From positions 4,030,001 through 4,094,000 of the forward strand of contig CP066225.1 in the NCBI GenBank assembly GCA_016350165.1: 64,000 bases of DNA, in the 5' to 3' direction. Below the pieces are notes generated by a model. It saw only the letters and a program-made list of their open reading frames with translations, was not told the DNA's origin and did no database searches. The DNA comes from Planctomycetota bacterium. Lineage in GTDB: Bacteria; Planctomycetota; Phycisphaerae; Phycisphaerales; Phycisphaeraceae. This document shows positions 40,365-49,660 of this stretch, piece after piece (position 1 is the stretch's first letter; the number at the start of each line of letters is the position of its first letter). A program made the translations under genes and the position numbers.

Positions 40365-42023
40365 TTACTTCCAAGCTTTTCCGTTCTTTTGATTACCACA
40401 GATATTGACTTCAATGCCCATTGCCTGAGCCATTGCAGCCTTTGTCATCATGCAAAGGTCAGCAGATTTTGCATCCTTCGCATAAGCAAATTGTGCGTGG
40501 TTTGCCTTCTGTTGTGCCATCATTTCATTACGGCCTACACCATACAAAACAGCATGCATAATTGGCCACTCAACAGTCGTTTCTGCCCAACGACGCTCAG
40601 TTTCTTCCTGAGGCAGCTTCACGACTTCGCCACGACCAATATCCATCTTTAACTTGCCTGATTCCATGTAGATTCGTGACCAAATAATCTCACCAGGTTT
40701 CGCAATACCACGCAATGTTGAACCACCCTTAGGGAAGTACATCGCAGGTTGACGCAAGCCGTCAGAACCCTTCCAACCATCAATATGATGTGCCGGCGGT
40801 GCCGAACCAGAAATCAACATGACCCAGACATAATCTTCAACCGTGCCAGACTGGTCCCAGTCACCCCAACGAACATCATGCAGTGTATTCTCAACGGGTT
40901 GTTTGAGTTCTTCATGAATGCGATTCGTCATCAAGCCATCAAGACCCGCACATTGGTCAACTTCGTTGTAGTGAGGAATCGCTTTGCCTTTAAACAAAAC
41001 GCGCTTGCCATCACGTGACTTCACTGGTGGGCGATCCTGGTTATTCAATGTGCCTTCAACAAGGTCTGACGCAGGCAGCAAATCTTTCAAACCTTGTTGG
41101 TACTGAATACCAACGCAGTCAAAACCAAAGTCATCAGCAATACGAACCGCAGCAATATACATCTTACATTGCGTCAATACCTGATCTTTAGTCAGTTCAG
41201 TTTTATCCTTCTTTCCAAGGTGGAAAGTGAAGCCCTTTTTAATGTACCAGTCGTAAACTTCCTTAGCTTCTTTATTAGAAACTTGAGTCGTTTCATAGTA
41301 CAAAGCAGATTGACTAACACGCTCTTTGAAAACACCAGTTGCATTTAGAAGTGCATCAGGTATCAACGCATTCATCATGCCCATGCAACCTTCATCGAAC
41401 ACACCCATGATTGCTTTATTCTTCGCAAGATCTGCTGCAAGCGTTTTACCAAGCTTCGTTGCTTTTGCTGGAACTTTTGTCTTTTTGAGTGCAGTGACAT
41501 GCTTCTTACTGTGCGTACATTTACCAGTTTCAAGCCACTTCTTTAAACGAGTGGTAAAGTAGCGATCGGTAAAATCATCAGACCAAAGTGTTGAGTACTT
41601 TACGCCTGCTTTGGTCATACAACCATTTAGGTTCAACATGCCAACCAAGCCCGGCCACTGACCTGACCAGTTTGCGACAGTCAGAATTGGTCCTTCGTGG
41701 GTCATCAAACCATGAAGCACGTGATGCGAATATTGCCACACAGACTCAGCCACAATCAAAGGCTGTTTCGGATCGATCTTACGAAAGATCTCCATACCCA
41801 TTTTCTGTGAGTTGATAAAACCATGCTTTTCAACAGAGTCATATGCGTGAGCACGTTTGATTGTGTATTTGCCACCCGATATTTCTTTTACAGCTTTTGC
41901 AAGCTGCTTTTCCATCGCTTCCTGTGCTTCCCAGCAATTTTGGTTTGCTGACAAACGTAAGTCGCCGTTAGCGATCAGGAGTACTTGTTTTGGAGCCTTG
42001 GCAGATGCTTTTTTTCTGGCCAT
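40365..42023 (-). CDS. Fucose/arabinose-isomerase-like protein
   Basis: 552 residues from the ATG with AAGGA 8 bases upstream. The overall build resembles the L-fucose isomerase family: an N-terminal Rossmann-like part with [21 protein letters not shown], a middle part with [24 protein letters not shown], then [35 protein letters not shown] and LTNRIHEE-type segments that supply metal-binding acidic residues. It would interconvert an aldose and a ketose, but the sugar cannot be told. No kinase or aldolase is adjacent, so it may not belong to fucose breakdown. Many planctomycetes have this protein alone. Confidence 0.65.
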   Translation of the reverse strand: MARKKASAKAPKQVLLIANGDLRLSANQNCWEAQEAMEKQLAKAVKEISGGKYTIKRAHAYDSVEKHGFINSQKMGMEIFRKIDPKQPLIVAESVWQYSHHVLHGLMTHEGPILTVANWSGQWPGLVGMLNLNGCMTKAGVKYSTLWSDDFTDRYFTTRLKKWLETGKCTHSKKHVTALKKTKVPAKATKLGKTLAADLAKNKAIMGVFDEGCMGMMNALIPDALLNATGVFKERVSQSALYYETTQVSNKEAKEVYDWYIKKGFTFHLGKKDKTELTKDQVLTQCKMYIAAVRIADDFGFDCVGIQYQQGLKDLLPASDLVEGTLNNQDRPPVKSRDGKRVLFKGKAIPHYNEVDQCAGLDGLMTNRIHEELKQPVENTLHDVRWGDWDQSGTVEDYVWVMLISGSAPPAHHIDGWKGSDGLRQPAMYFPKGGSTLRGIAKPGEIIWSRIYMESGKLKMDIGRGEVVKLPQEETERRWAETTVEWPIMHAVLYGVGRNEMMAQQKANHAQFAYAKDAKSADLCMMTKAAMAQAMGIEVNICGNQKNGKAWK

Positions 42024-42474
42024 GGTAATGTCCTTCATCAATTAAATAATATGATGTATTAAATGTTCATATCTGTACGGAAACAACGCTGTGATTCAAT
42101 CAACAACGTGGGTACAGAAGAAAGTTCAATTTAGTTATGAATAGTATGATTCGTTGAGACCCATATCAGGTATCGTCACCCGATATGTCACGACGATAAA
42201 AGAAGGGGTTAATCCATTGGCGGACTTGGGCGATTCGTACGGATCTGCCCGCGGCAACGCTGAGCGTAGCGCCCAAATGTCGTCACAGATTCATGTGAAA
42301 GTGGATTAAACATGACAACATTCTAGTGCTCGTGAATCTTTCTGTCACGAATTCCTTGATGTTTGTACGATTTTTTGGAGACTCTCCGAAGACAGACTAT
42401 GATGATATATCCCCTGCATGTAGTCGTGCTCGCAACTGTAGCCTGCAAAAAATCGTAACTGTGTTGAAAGAACT
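42024..42474. other. Divergent control region upstream of the uvrC-like gene
   Basis: 450 bases. No gene. A near-perfect inverted repeat TTTGGAGA-C-TCTCCGAA at 42374-42390 lies about 85 bases before the uvrC-like start and is a candidate operator. Confidence 0.45.
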
Positions 42475-43809
42475 ATGGGTAATAGGCGACCTAAACTAAA
42501 AGAACTTCACAAAAAAGCACGTGCATTGCCAAAAGTGCCGGGCGTCTATCTCATGAAAGATGCGAAAGGCCGTGTTATCTACGTTGGTAAAGCGACACGC
42601 CTCGCTGATCGTGTTTCCAGCTACTTCCTCAAATCCACTGACCTTGGCCCCAGTAAACAACGTATGCTCGATATCGTTGAGGATTTCGAGACGATCGAAT
42701 GTGAGGGTGAATGGGAAGCACTGCTCGCAGAAAACCGTCTCATTAAAGACCTTCATCCGCAGTTCAACGTCCGATTAACCGATGGCAAAACATACCCATA
42801 TCTTGCCATCACGATGCGTGACGACTACCCCGGTGTCTTTATCACACGTGAACCCGGCTCCCCAGAATTCAAAGGCTCAAAGGTTTTCGGCCCCTTCACC
42901 AATGCCTACGCACTCCGTGAAGCTGTTCAACTCATGCAACGTATTTTCAAGTTCCGTACATGCCATCTTGATATACGTGAAGACGACGACAAAAAGAAAT
43001 ACTTCCGTCCTTGCCTTCTTTATCCAATCAAACAGTGTACAGCTCCCTGTGGTGCAAAAATTAATAAAGAAGACTATCGAGCAGACATACAACGCTTCAT
43101 CCGTTTCCTCGAATCCAAACGCTCTGTCATGCTTCGGGAGATGCGAGAAGAAATGGAAACGGCTTCCAAGAACCTCGAGTTCGAACAAGCCGCTGTCTTA
43201 CGCGATCAAATCAAAGCGATTGAAAAACTTAATGAGCGTGGCAAAATGTCACAAGGTTGGCAACCCGAATCTGAAAACTTCATGGGTGATCCCAAAAAAG
43301 GAATCGACGCGCTTTCACGTGTACTCGGTCTCGAAGATCCAGTTCGTTGCATGGAAGCAATTGATATCGCACATCTCCAAGGTAACGAAACCGTTGGCTC
43401 CAAAGTGTGCTTCGTTGATGGAAAACCTTTGAAAAATCAGTATCGTCGTTACAAAATCCAAACTGCTGAGAACGATGATTACACATCCATCCGAGAAGTT
43501 GTTTCACGTCGCTATCGTGACGCAGGCCAGGGGCATGAGCTTTACCCCGATGTCATCCTCATTGACGGCGGTCTCGGCCAACTACACGCTGCACTCGAAG
43601 CATTCGAGGATCTCGACATTAAACCGCCCATGGTTATCTCACTCGCTAAGAAAGAAGAACTCATTTACACGCAAGCCAAATCAGAGCCCATTAAACTTGC
43701 ACGCAATAACCCCGCTCTCAAACTCTGTCAGTCAATCCGTGACGAAGCCCACCGTTTCGCTCAGCATTATCACCACATTCTCCGTCGCAAACGTGTCATC
43801 GGTGAATAA
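42475..43809 (+). CDS. uvrC: UvrC-like excinuclease subunit lacking the helix-hairpin-helix end
   Basis: UvrC cuts DNA on both sides of a lesion. 444 residues: GIY-YIG nuclease (PGVYLMKDAKGRVIYVGKA, near 22-40), Cys-rich region (CLLYPIKQCTAPCGAKI, near 180), UVR domain (LEFEQAAVLRDQIKAIEKL, near 232), RNase H-like nuclease with acidic residues in AIDIAH (near 298) and VILIDGGLGQL (near 360) and the His of DEAHRFAQHYH (near 425). It stops right after that domain. The two helix-hairpin-helix motifs of normal 600-residue UvrC are absent, and no HhH coding remains downstream, so this is a shortened protein rather than a fresh frameshift. Confidence 0.9.
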   Translation: MGNRRPKLKELHKKARALPKVPGVYLMKDAKGRVIYVGKATRLADRVSSYFLKSTDLGPSKQRMLDIVEDFETIECEGEWEALLAENRLIKDLHPQFNVRLTDGKTYPYLAITMRDDYPGVFITREPGSPEFKGSKVFGPFTNAYALREAVQLMQRIFKFRTCHLDIREDDDKKKYFRPCLLYPIKQCTAPCGAKINKEDYRADIQRFIRFLESKRSVMLREMREEMETASKNLEFEQAAVLRDQIKAIEKLNERGKMSQGWQPESENFMGDPKKGIDALSRVLGLEDPVRCMEAIDIAHLQGNETVGSKVCFVDGKPLKNQYRRYKIQTAENDDYTSIREVVSRRYRDAGQGHELYPDVILIDGGLGQLHAALEAFEDLDIKPPMVISLAKKEELIYTQAKSEPIKLARNNPALKLCQSIRDEAHRFAQHYHHILRRKRVIGE

Positions 43810-43928
43810 TCAGTATTTCATCTGATCTGTTAATTTATGTTGATTGTGCAGCACAATCACACAGCTTTTTCTGGCAAAATTTCACCTTCACAATTTCTCT
43901 CCATCATGCGTGCCGATCTTTCCATTAC

Positions 43929-44789
43929 ATGAAAGACCAACGCAGAATACTGATATTGTCAGATACACACATGGGGCGGCCAAAATCAGCAGTTTGGGGG
44001 CCAAAAGCGTTGCAACCTCTGTGGAATCGAATGGACGCAACAGATCTTATCATCAACGGGGACGTCGCAGAACTGCATGACCCACGCTATCGTGCGCTCG
44101 CAGCAAGGCAGGTTCTTGAACTTCAGGAACTCTGTCAACAAGACGGCGTCAAGCTCACCATGCTCTCTGGGAATCACGACCCCCACCTCACCGACATGCG
44201 TCATCTCTCACTCTACAAAGGTGAAGTGTTTCTGACTCATGGTGATATCATTCACCCCGCCATTTCACCATGGAATGATTACGCTGTACACCTTCAGGAA
44301 TTGCACGAACACGCCAAAGCATGTCTCGCTGACGATGAACAATCATCGATCGAATCGCAAATGCTCGCTGCACAACATGCTTCACACCTCAAGTGGAACG
44401 AGTTCGCTGCTGATGAAAAACCAAAATCACGCATTGCCCAATTCGAGTCAACTATAGGCAGTGCGATGAAAGTACTTTGGTATTGGAACAGTATTCCAAA
44501 GATGGCCGCAAACTTTGCAGCGAAACATGTACCCAAATCACGCTTCTTCATCTTTGGGCACATTCATCATTCAGGTATTTGGGAAAATAATGGCCGTGTC
44601 GTCATCAACACCGGCTCCTTTGATTTTCCTAAACGCCCACGCGTAGTCGTCATCAAGCGCGATCAACTTTCAGTCTGGAAGCTCAAACGCAACGACATGA
44701 CTTATGGCTTCGATTCTACATCGCTTGCCAAATGGGATCTCAATAACGTACAAGTTTCCCCATTCGGTAACACGCTTCATGCCGCATAG
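43929..44789 (+). CDS. Metallophosphoesterase, LpxH-like
   Basis: 286 residues. All calcineurin-type motifs are present: SDTHMG (near residue 11), NGDVAE, SGNHDPH, THGD and FGHIHHSG, which hold a two-metal centre. The order and spacing resemble UDP-2,3-diacylglucosamine hydrolases of lipid A synthesis, but the central helical insert (about 120-190) differs, and general phosphoesterases of this build exist. It starts 120 bases after the uvrC-like gene. No ribosome site is clear before the ATG. The substrate is uncertain. Confidence 0.8.
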   Translation: MKDQRRILILSDTHMGRPKSAVWGPKALQPLWNRMDATDLIINGDVAELHDPRYRALAARQVLELQELCQQDGVKLTMLSGNHDPHLTDMRHLSLYKGEVFLTHGDIIHPAISPWNDYAVHLQELHEHAKACLADDEQSSIESQMLAAQHASHLKWNEFAADEKPKSRIAQFESTIGSAMKVLWYWNSIPKMAANFAAKHVPKSRFFIFGHIHHSGIWENNGRVVINTGSFDFPKRPRVVVIKRDQLSVWKLKRNDMTYGFDSTSLAKWDLNNVQVSPFGNTLHAA

Positions 44790-44839
44790 CGAAATGTTAA
44801 ATTATGACTAGTTTTATAGTTTTAAAATGCCTTTAAGTA

Positions 44840-45901
44840 CTAATAATCATGCGCCCGCTTACGTCGATCAAATGCAACTGGTACCTGCTGCTTACGTCGA
44901 CATGATACCTGTATCGACCGGTTGGCATAATGAATCAAACCCAAAATTGTAGCGACAGCACCAAATGCAACAATTGGCTCTGTGACATCTATCATCATAT
45001 TAGACGTCACGCCAAGCATCACTTCAATCAGACACGCCAACAACGTCACTAAAATCAATGTCATTCTTGCATGTTGATCAATACCCTTGTATCGAATCAA
45101 AATAAAAATCAAAGCACCAACCATTGCATAAATCAATGCTGAACTTCCCAGCAATGTTGCCGCCACATCATATGACCTTACAAAATGTTCATAAAACGGC
45201 AATCTATTTATATGATAGTTATTCGTACTTAAGTGCAAAGCTAACTGCGAAAAATCAGAAACGTAAACATGTACAGCCAATAAAACTAATATCAGAATAA
45301 TAAGTAGACCAAACATATAGGTCGGGTGTATTCGCAATGTTGGCAAATGATTTGTGAGCGCATTTTTCGTTCTTGCAGACCGTATGTACAAATAAAACGT
45401 TATGTGGATCCGTAATGCATTGACTCGAATGGCAGCTATTATTGCTAGTATGCCACCCAATCCATTTGCAATGACATCATTCAACGAAGCGACGCGATCA
45501 TGGCTCAATGACTGTACACACTCAGTTAGATAACTTTGTCCGATCACTAACAGACTAGGCACAACTAACGCAATCCATCGTTTTCGCCATTTTCCATTAA
45601 AACTTAGCCGTAATAGCAACCCAAGCGGAACGTATAGCAATACATTCACAGCCCAGTCACTTACCCACGCAGGCACACCCAAAGATGACCGTGACCATGA
45701 CATCTGCTGCCAACTTGGAGAACATATAAATTCAAACCAACCTTTGAACGCTTCAAACTCAAACGGTATCAGCGAGCCATAAGCCACCAGCAACCCACAA
45801 GCAACAGCAAGCATCCACCGCCGAACCCATATCGGCTGCGCACGCTCATTCAAACGTCGTTCGCTCAGCAACTGCTTATCTTGGCTTATTTCAATCTTCA
45901 T
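44840..45901 (-). CDS. VanZ-like membrane protein
   Basis: 353 residues. VanZ hallmarks lie in the first half: YGSLIPFEF near residue 41, DWAVNVLLYVPLGLLLRL near 82 and ECVQSLSHDRVASLNDVIANGLGGILA near 127. VanZ gives low-level teicoplanin resistance in enterococci, but most members are unstudied membrane proteins. The second half adds four to five more membrane segments not part of the family. A basic N-terminus suggests the start is inside the cell. Monocistronic, convergent with the phosphoesterase. Confidence 0.82.
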   Translation of the reverse strand: MKIEISQDKQLLSERRLNERAQPIWVRRWMLAVACGLLVAYGSLIPFEFEAFKGWFEFICSPSWQQMSWSRSSLGVPAWVSDWAVNVLLYVPLGLLLRLSFNGKWRKRWIALVVPSLLVIGQSYLTECVQSLSHDRVASLNDVIANGLGGILAIIAAIRVNALRIHITFYLYIRSARTKNALTNHLPTLRIHPTYMFGLLIILILVLLAVHVYVSDFSQLALHLSTNNYHINRLPFYEHFVRSYDVAATLLGSSALIYAMVGALIFILIRYKGIDQHARMTLILVTLLACLIEVMLGVTSNMMIDVTEPIVAFGAVATILGLIHYANRSIQVSCRRKQQVPVAFDRRKRAHDY

Positions 45902-46130
45902 GTGCCTCCACGTATAAACACATACAATTCACGCACCGTAACTAAAAATCAAAACACTCCCCTCAAATCCAAAGAGCTGAACACCTCACCCACAATCCAC
46001 ATAATCGTTATATTTTTACACTTCACCGTTGCCAATGAGGTTCTTCCACAACTTGCTCGTAACCTCATCCCCTCAATTGCTCATATATAATGCATAGACA
46101 TCCGCTATTAACGCATTGAAAGAGATCCCA

Positions 46131-46442
46131 ATGTCACAGGACATTCTCAATTCCATCATCATTCCAGCTGACAATGCGGTTGCCGTCCGTATCAAAGTCG
46201 TTCCCAACGCCAGTCGCACCAAAATCGTGGGTATTCTCGGCGATCGCCTCAAAATCAGCATCGCTGCACCACCTGAGGCAGGCAAAGCAAACAAAATGCT
46301 TGAAGCTCTTCTCGCAAAAACCTTCAATATTCCTAAGAAGCATGTCACCGTCGTCGCAGGTCATACACAACCACAAAAACGTATCGAAATCCAAGGCCTC
46401 ACTCCCCAGCAAATCACAGCCACAATCGCAAAATTGATCTAA
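46131..46442 (+). CDS. DUF167/YggU family protein
   Basis: 103 residues. The pattern AVRIKVVPNASRTKIVGILGDRLKISIAAPPEAGKANKMLEALLAKTF is the whole signature of the small alpha/beta YggU family, conserved in most bacteria but of unknown role. The frame extends 15 bases further to a TTG at 46116; the ATG is chosen because AAGAGA precedes it. A TATAAT box at 46085 suggests a promoter and a 30-40 base leader. Followed after 39 bases by the HDAC-like gene, which seems to have its own promoter. Confidence 0.9.
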   Translation: MSQDILNSIIIPADNAVAVRIKVVPNASRTKIVGILGDRLKISIAAPPEAGKANKMLEALLAKTFNIPKKHVTVVAGHTQPQKRIEIQGLTPQQITATIAKLI

Positions 46443-46469
46443 ACCCTTCCCGCTTCATGTTTCCCTACT

Positions 46470-46475
46470 TATAAT
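46470..46475 (+). promoter_or_regulatory. Candidate -10 box for a leaderless transcript
   Basis: A perfect TATAAT ends six bases (GCCCCC) before the ATG of the deacetylase gene; transcription would start at the start codon. Confidence 0.5.
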
Positions 46476-46481
46476 GCCCCC

Positions 46482-47468
46482 ATGAGGACGGGATTCGTCT
46501 ACGACGATCGATTTCTGGAACACGACACAGGCCCGGGCCACCCCGAGCGTCCTGACCGACTTCGCGCAATTATTGAAAAGCTTCAGCAAAACCATCTCAT
46601 CGATCAACTCATCCGCATCGAACCTGAAAAAATATCATTAGATCGTGTGCTTCGTTTACATGATCGCGAATACATTGAACGTCTCCAGCAATCATGCATG
46701 GACGGTAAACGTTTCATCGACTCCGATGACTCCGCAATCTGTGAGCAAAGCTTCGATATCGCATTATTAGCTGCAGGAAGTATTCTCGCAGCTGTCGATG
46801 CAATCATGAACGATACCATCGATCAAGCCTTCTGTGCAGTACGACCACCCGGACATCATGCTGAGCACGATCAGTCACTCGGCTTCTGTCTCCTCAACAA
46901 CATCGCTCTTGCAGCAGACTATCTCACGGATAGATACAAACTCAAACGCGTCGCCATCATCGACTACGATGTTCATCATGGCAATGGTACACAGCATCTC
47001 TTCGAAAAACGTGACGATATCCTCGTCATCAACATTCACCAGCATCCCTCCACGCTTTTTCCCGGCACAGGCTTTGTTTACGAAGAGGGTGAAGAGCAGG
47101 GCAAGGGCTACACCATGAATCTCCCCCTCCAGCCCAACTCCGATTTCTCAGACTATCGCCAAATTTTCATCCACAAAATCCTCCCTAAACTCAACGAATT
47201 TAAGCCAGAATTTGTTCTCCTCTCTTCAGGCTTCGATGCCTCGCAAGACGACCCCTTATCAAACATGAATCTCTCACCAATCAACTTTGCATGGATCACC
47301 AACATGCTCAAACAGGTCGCAGCTAAGTATGCTCACCATCGTCTCATCTCCGTCCTCGAAGGTGGCTACGACCTCCGTTCGCTCGCCGAATGTACCGCTT
47401 CTCACGTCCAGGCACTTCTTGTTGACCCCGAAGAAGATTCGCTCATGCGTATTAAATCCGGCTTCTGA
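46482..47468 (+). CDS. Histone-deacetylase-family deacetylase (AcuC-like)
   Basis: 328 residues. Zinc-dependent amidohydrolase with the arginase-like fold. Catalytic signatures: GPGHPERPDRL near residue 18, VRPPGHHAEHDQSLGFCLLNNIA near 120 with the His pair, IDYDVHHGNGTQ near 164 with metal-binding Asp and His, SSGFDASQDDPLSN near 248 and EGGYD near 296. Bacterial members deacetylate acetyl-polyamines, acetoin-pathway proteins or other amides; which one applies is unknown. No Shine-Dalgarno is seen; a TATAAT box 6 bases upstream suggests a leaderless mRNA. Confidence 0.92.
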   Translation: MRTGFVYDDRFLEHDTGPGHPERPDRLRAIIEKLQQNHLIDQLIRIEPEKISLDRVLRLHDREYIERLQQSCMDGKRFIDSDDSAICEQSFDIALLAAGSILAAVDAIMNDTIDQAFCAVRPPGHHAEHDQSLGFCLLNNIALAADYLTDRYKLKRVAIIDYDVHHGNGTQHLFEKRDDILVINIHQHPSTLFPGTGFVYEEGEEQGKGYTMNLPLQPNSDFSDYRQIFIHKILPKLNEFKPEFVLLSSGFDASQDDPLSNMNLSPINFAWITNMLKQVAAKYAHHRLISVLEGGYDLRSLAECTASHVQALLVDPEEDSLMRIKSGF

Positions 47469-47590
47469 CATACTTCTGTCACGCTTGTCGCATCCTTTAC
47501 CCCTCCAAACATTTCCAAACAATCTTCCAATCACGTACAATGTTGAGCTTTCTGAAATCAATCACTGCACGCATTAAGCAGGTTTTGCAC

Positions 47591-48046
47591 ATGGCTCAAT
47601 CTTCAAAAAAAGAGGAATGGTACAAAGACGGACTCTCATTCGAGTGCACCCTTTGTGGTAATTGCTGTACAGGCGCTCCCGGCTTCGTCTGGTTCAACGA
47701 CAAGGAAGCCGACGAAATGGCCGCACACCTCGACATCGATAAGCCAACTTTCCTCAAAAAGTACGCACATAAAAAATTCGGACGTTGGACCCTCAACGAA
47801 ATCAAAAACGACAAAGGTCAATATGACTGCGTCTTCCTCATCGACATTGGCGATAACCAACGTGGCTGTGCTCTCTACAAAACACGCCCCATCCAATGCC
47901 GCACATGGCCCTTCTGGCCCGAAAATCTCAAATCCCCTGACACGTGGAAGGAAGCCGCACGCACATGTCCCGGTATGAGACGGCGTGACGCAAACTTCTA
48001 TCCAATCGAAGAAATCCGCATTATTCTCGACCAAAATGAGTTCTAA
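47591..48046 (+). CDS. YkgJ-family Cys-cluster protein (first of two)
   Basis: 151 residues from ATG 47591 (GCAGG 9 bases upstream); an in-frame ATG at 47540 overlaps a -10-like TACAAT, so it is a poor start. The protein has FECTLCGNCCTGAPGFVW near residue 17 and a second cluster GCALYKTRPIQCRTWPFWP near 92, with further Cys near 121. This Cys arrangement is the YkgJ/CxxCxxCC family thought to bind zinc or an iron-sulphur cluster. The biochemical role is not known. A second family member follows 48 bases later. Confidence 0.85.
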   Translation: MAQSSKKEEWYKDGLSFECTLCGNCCTGAPGFVWFNDKEADEMAAHLDIDKPTFLKKYAHKKFGRWTLNEIKNDKGQYDCVFLIDIGDNQRGCALYKTRPIQCRTWPFWPENLKSPDTWKEAARTCPGMRRRDANFYPIEEIRIILDQNEF

Positions 48047-48094
48047 CCCTCTGCACCCTCTTGGCCCGATCATTCATACAGAGCACTCCATAAC

Positions 48095-48697
48095 ATGACA
48101 CAACCAGATCAGCCAATCTCAAGCCGCTTTGATTCTCACTCAGAATTATGGGAACTGTGGTATCACGCAGCCAGCGATCCGAAAATTTCTACGGAAATCG
48201 TTAACTTTTACAACGAACTCTCTGAGGAAATTCGGAACATCGGTGCAACCTGTCTCGCCTCCGGCCGTTGCTGTAAATTCGAAACCTTCGGGCACCGCCT
48301 CTACGTTACCGGCCTTGAAATCGCATGGGTGCTTCATCAACTCATCATGCGGCCCAAAAAGCAAACCGATCTATATTTCCCTCAAGATAAAACTGATGAC
48401 ACGGACCCATCTATTCATCTGAATGTCCTCAATACCGCAGCAAAATCACTCAACAAAGACGGTTCGCCCATCGATGGCTGTGTTTATCAAATTGATAACC
48501 TGTGCACAATTCACGAAATCCGCCCGCTTGGATGTCGCATATTTTTCTGTGATCCATCCAACCAGAAATGGCAAAACGATCTTTACGAAAAATATCTCAA
48601 TAAACTTCGTGATATCCACACTAAATACGATATCCCTTATCGTTACATGGAATGGCGCACAAGCCTTGAAGAAGCATCCAAAAAAATCTCAGCCTAA
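48095..48697 (+). CDS. YkgJ-family Cys-cluster protein (second of two)
   Basis: 200 residues. Cys clusters: CLASGRCCKFETFGHRLYVT near residue 52 and CVYQIDNLCTIHEIRPLGCRIFFCD near 128. These match the same metal-binding family as the gene before it, but the two are only distantly related to each other, and this one has an N-terminal helical extension of about 45 residues. Probably cotranscribed with the first; the pair ends at a hairpin shared with the converging ABC transporter operon. Confidence 0.82.
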   Translation: MTQPDQPISSRFDSHSELWELWYHAASDPKISTEIVNFYNELSEEIRNIGATCLASGRCCKFETFGHRLYVTGLEIAWVLHQLIMRPKKQTDLYFPQDKTDDTDPSIHLNVLNTAAKSLNKDGSPIDGCVYQIDNLCTIHEIRPLGCRIFFCDPSNQKWQNDLYEKYLNKLRDIHTKYDIPYRYMEWRTSLEEASKKISA

Positions 48698-48727
48698 TAG
48701 ATGGTTAGACCGAATCATAGCTAATAA

Positions 48728-48760
48728 AAAACTCCGCCTTTTAAAAGCGGAATTTTCTTT
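48728..48760. terminator. Bidirectional intrinsic terminator
   Basis: TCCGC (48733-48737) and GCGGA (48747-48751) with A/T-rich inner and outer arms; T runs on both strands. It ends the YkgJ pair and the sugar transporter operon. Confidence 0.6.
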
Positions 48761-48775
48761 TAATCGCAATATACT

Positions 48776-49660
48776 TTATCCCTTAACCGCACCTAGTTGA
48801 ATGCCTGCAACCAACTGTTTCTGCAATACAACAAACAGAATAATCAGTGGCACAACCGACATCGTCACTGCAGCCATCAGTAAATTCGTTTCTTGTCCTG
48901 AAGTACTTGAGAACGAAAGAATACCAATAGGCAGTGTGTATTTATGTTCACTCTTCAACATGACCAAAGGCCAGAAGAAGCTGTGATACGTTCCTAAGAA
49001 CGTGAATATGGTCAGCGTAATCAAGCCCGGCCTCGACAGTGGCAAAATTACATCCCAATAAATACGCCATTTACTCGCACCATCAATCTCCGCTGCTTCA
49101 TCCAAACTTGATGGAATCGACAACATGAACTGACGAAGCAGGAACGTGCCAAATGCTGTAAATGCAGCGGGCAAAATCAAGCCTGTCATCGTGTCAACAA
49201 GCCCCAGTGTGATCATGATCTGATAGTTCGGGATCATCAGCACTAAGCCCGGCAACATCATCGTTGCAAGGTACAAAAAGAATACCTTGTCGCGACCACG
49301 CCACTTTAATCTCGCAAAACTAAACGCAGCCAGTGAACTTGTAAACACCTGCAAGAATGTTACCCAAGCAGCAATCAACAGACTGTTCCAGTAGTAAGTT
49401 GCAAACGGTATTTTCTCAAACACCGCTAGATAATTACTCCACTGCCATCCCGCTTCACCAGGTAGCCAACTCGGGTCACTCACCTCGCCAAGATTCTTCA
49501 AGCTCGTCAGAACCATCCAAACAAACGGCAATATCAGCATAAAACTGATGCAGGCTAACAAAATATGCAATCCAGTTTTACCAATAAACTGTCGGCGATC
49601 TCGCTCTGGAGTCGGCTCGTGTACATGTACCTCTTCGACTTGTGTATTAATCATTGACAT
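48776..49660 (-). CDS. Sugar ABC transporter permease, MalG type
   Basis: 294 residues from the ATG at 49660; the frame extends to a TTG at 49672 and an ATG at 49654 is also possible. Six membrane segments. The cytoplasmic coupling motif EAAEIDGASKWRIYWDVILPLSRPGL (near residue 193) is the EAA loop that docks on the ATPase. The C-terminus KQLVAGIQLGAVKG is typical of MalG/UgpE-like carbohydrate permeases. The gene overlaps the upstream permease by 14 bases and is last of the binding protein-permease-permease operon. Confidence 0.93.
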   Translation of the reverse strand: MSMINTQVEEVHVHEPTPERDRRQFIGKTGLHILLACISFMLILPFVWMVLTSLKNLGEVSDPSWLPGEAGWQWSNYLAVFEKIPFATYYWNSLLIAAWVTFLQVFTSSLAAFSFARLKWRGRDKVFFLYLATMMLPGLVLMIPNYQIMITLGLVDTMTGLILPAAFTAFGTFLLRQFMLSIPSSLDEAAEIDGASKWRIYWDVILPLSRPGLITLTIFTFLGTYHSFFWPLVMLKSEHKYTLPIGILSFSSTSGQETNLLMAAVTMSVVPLIILFVVLQKQLVAGIQLGAVKG

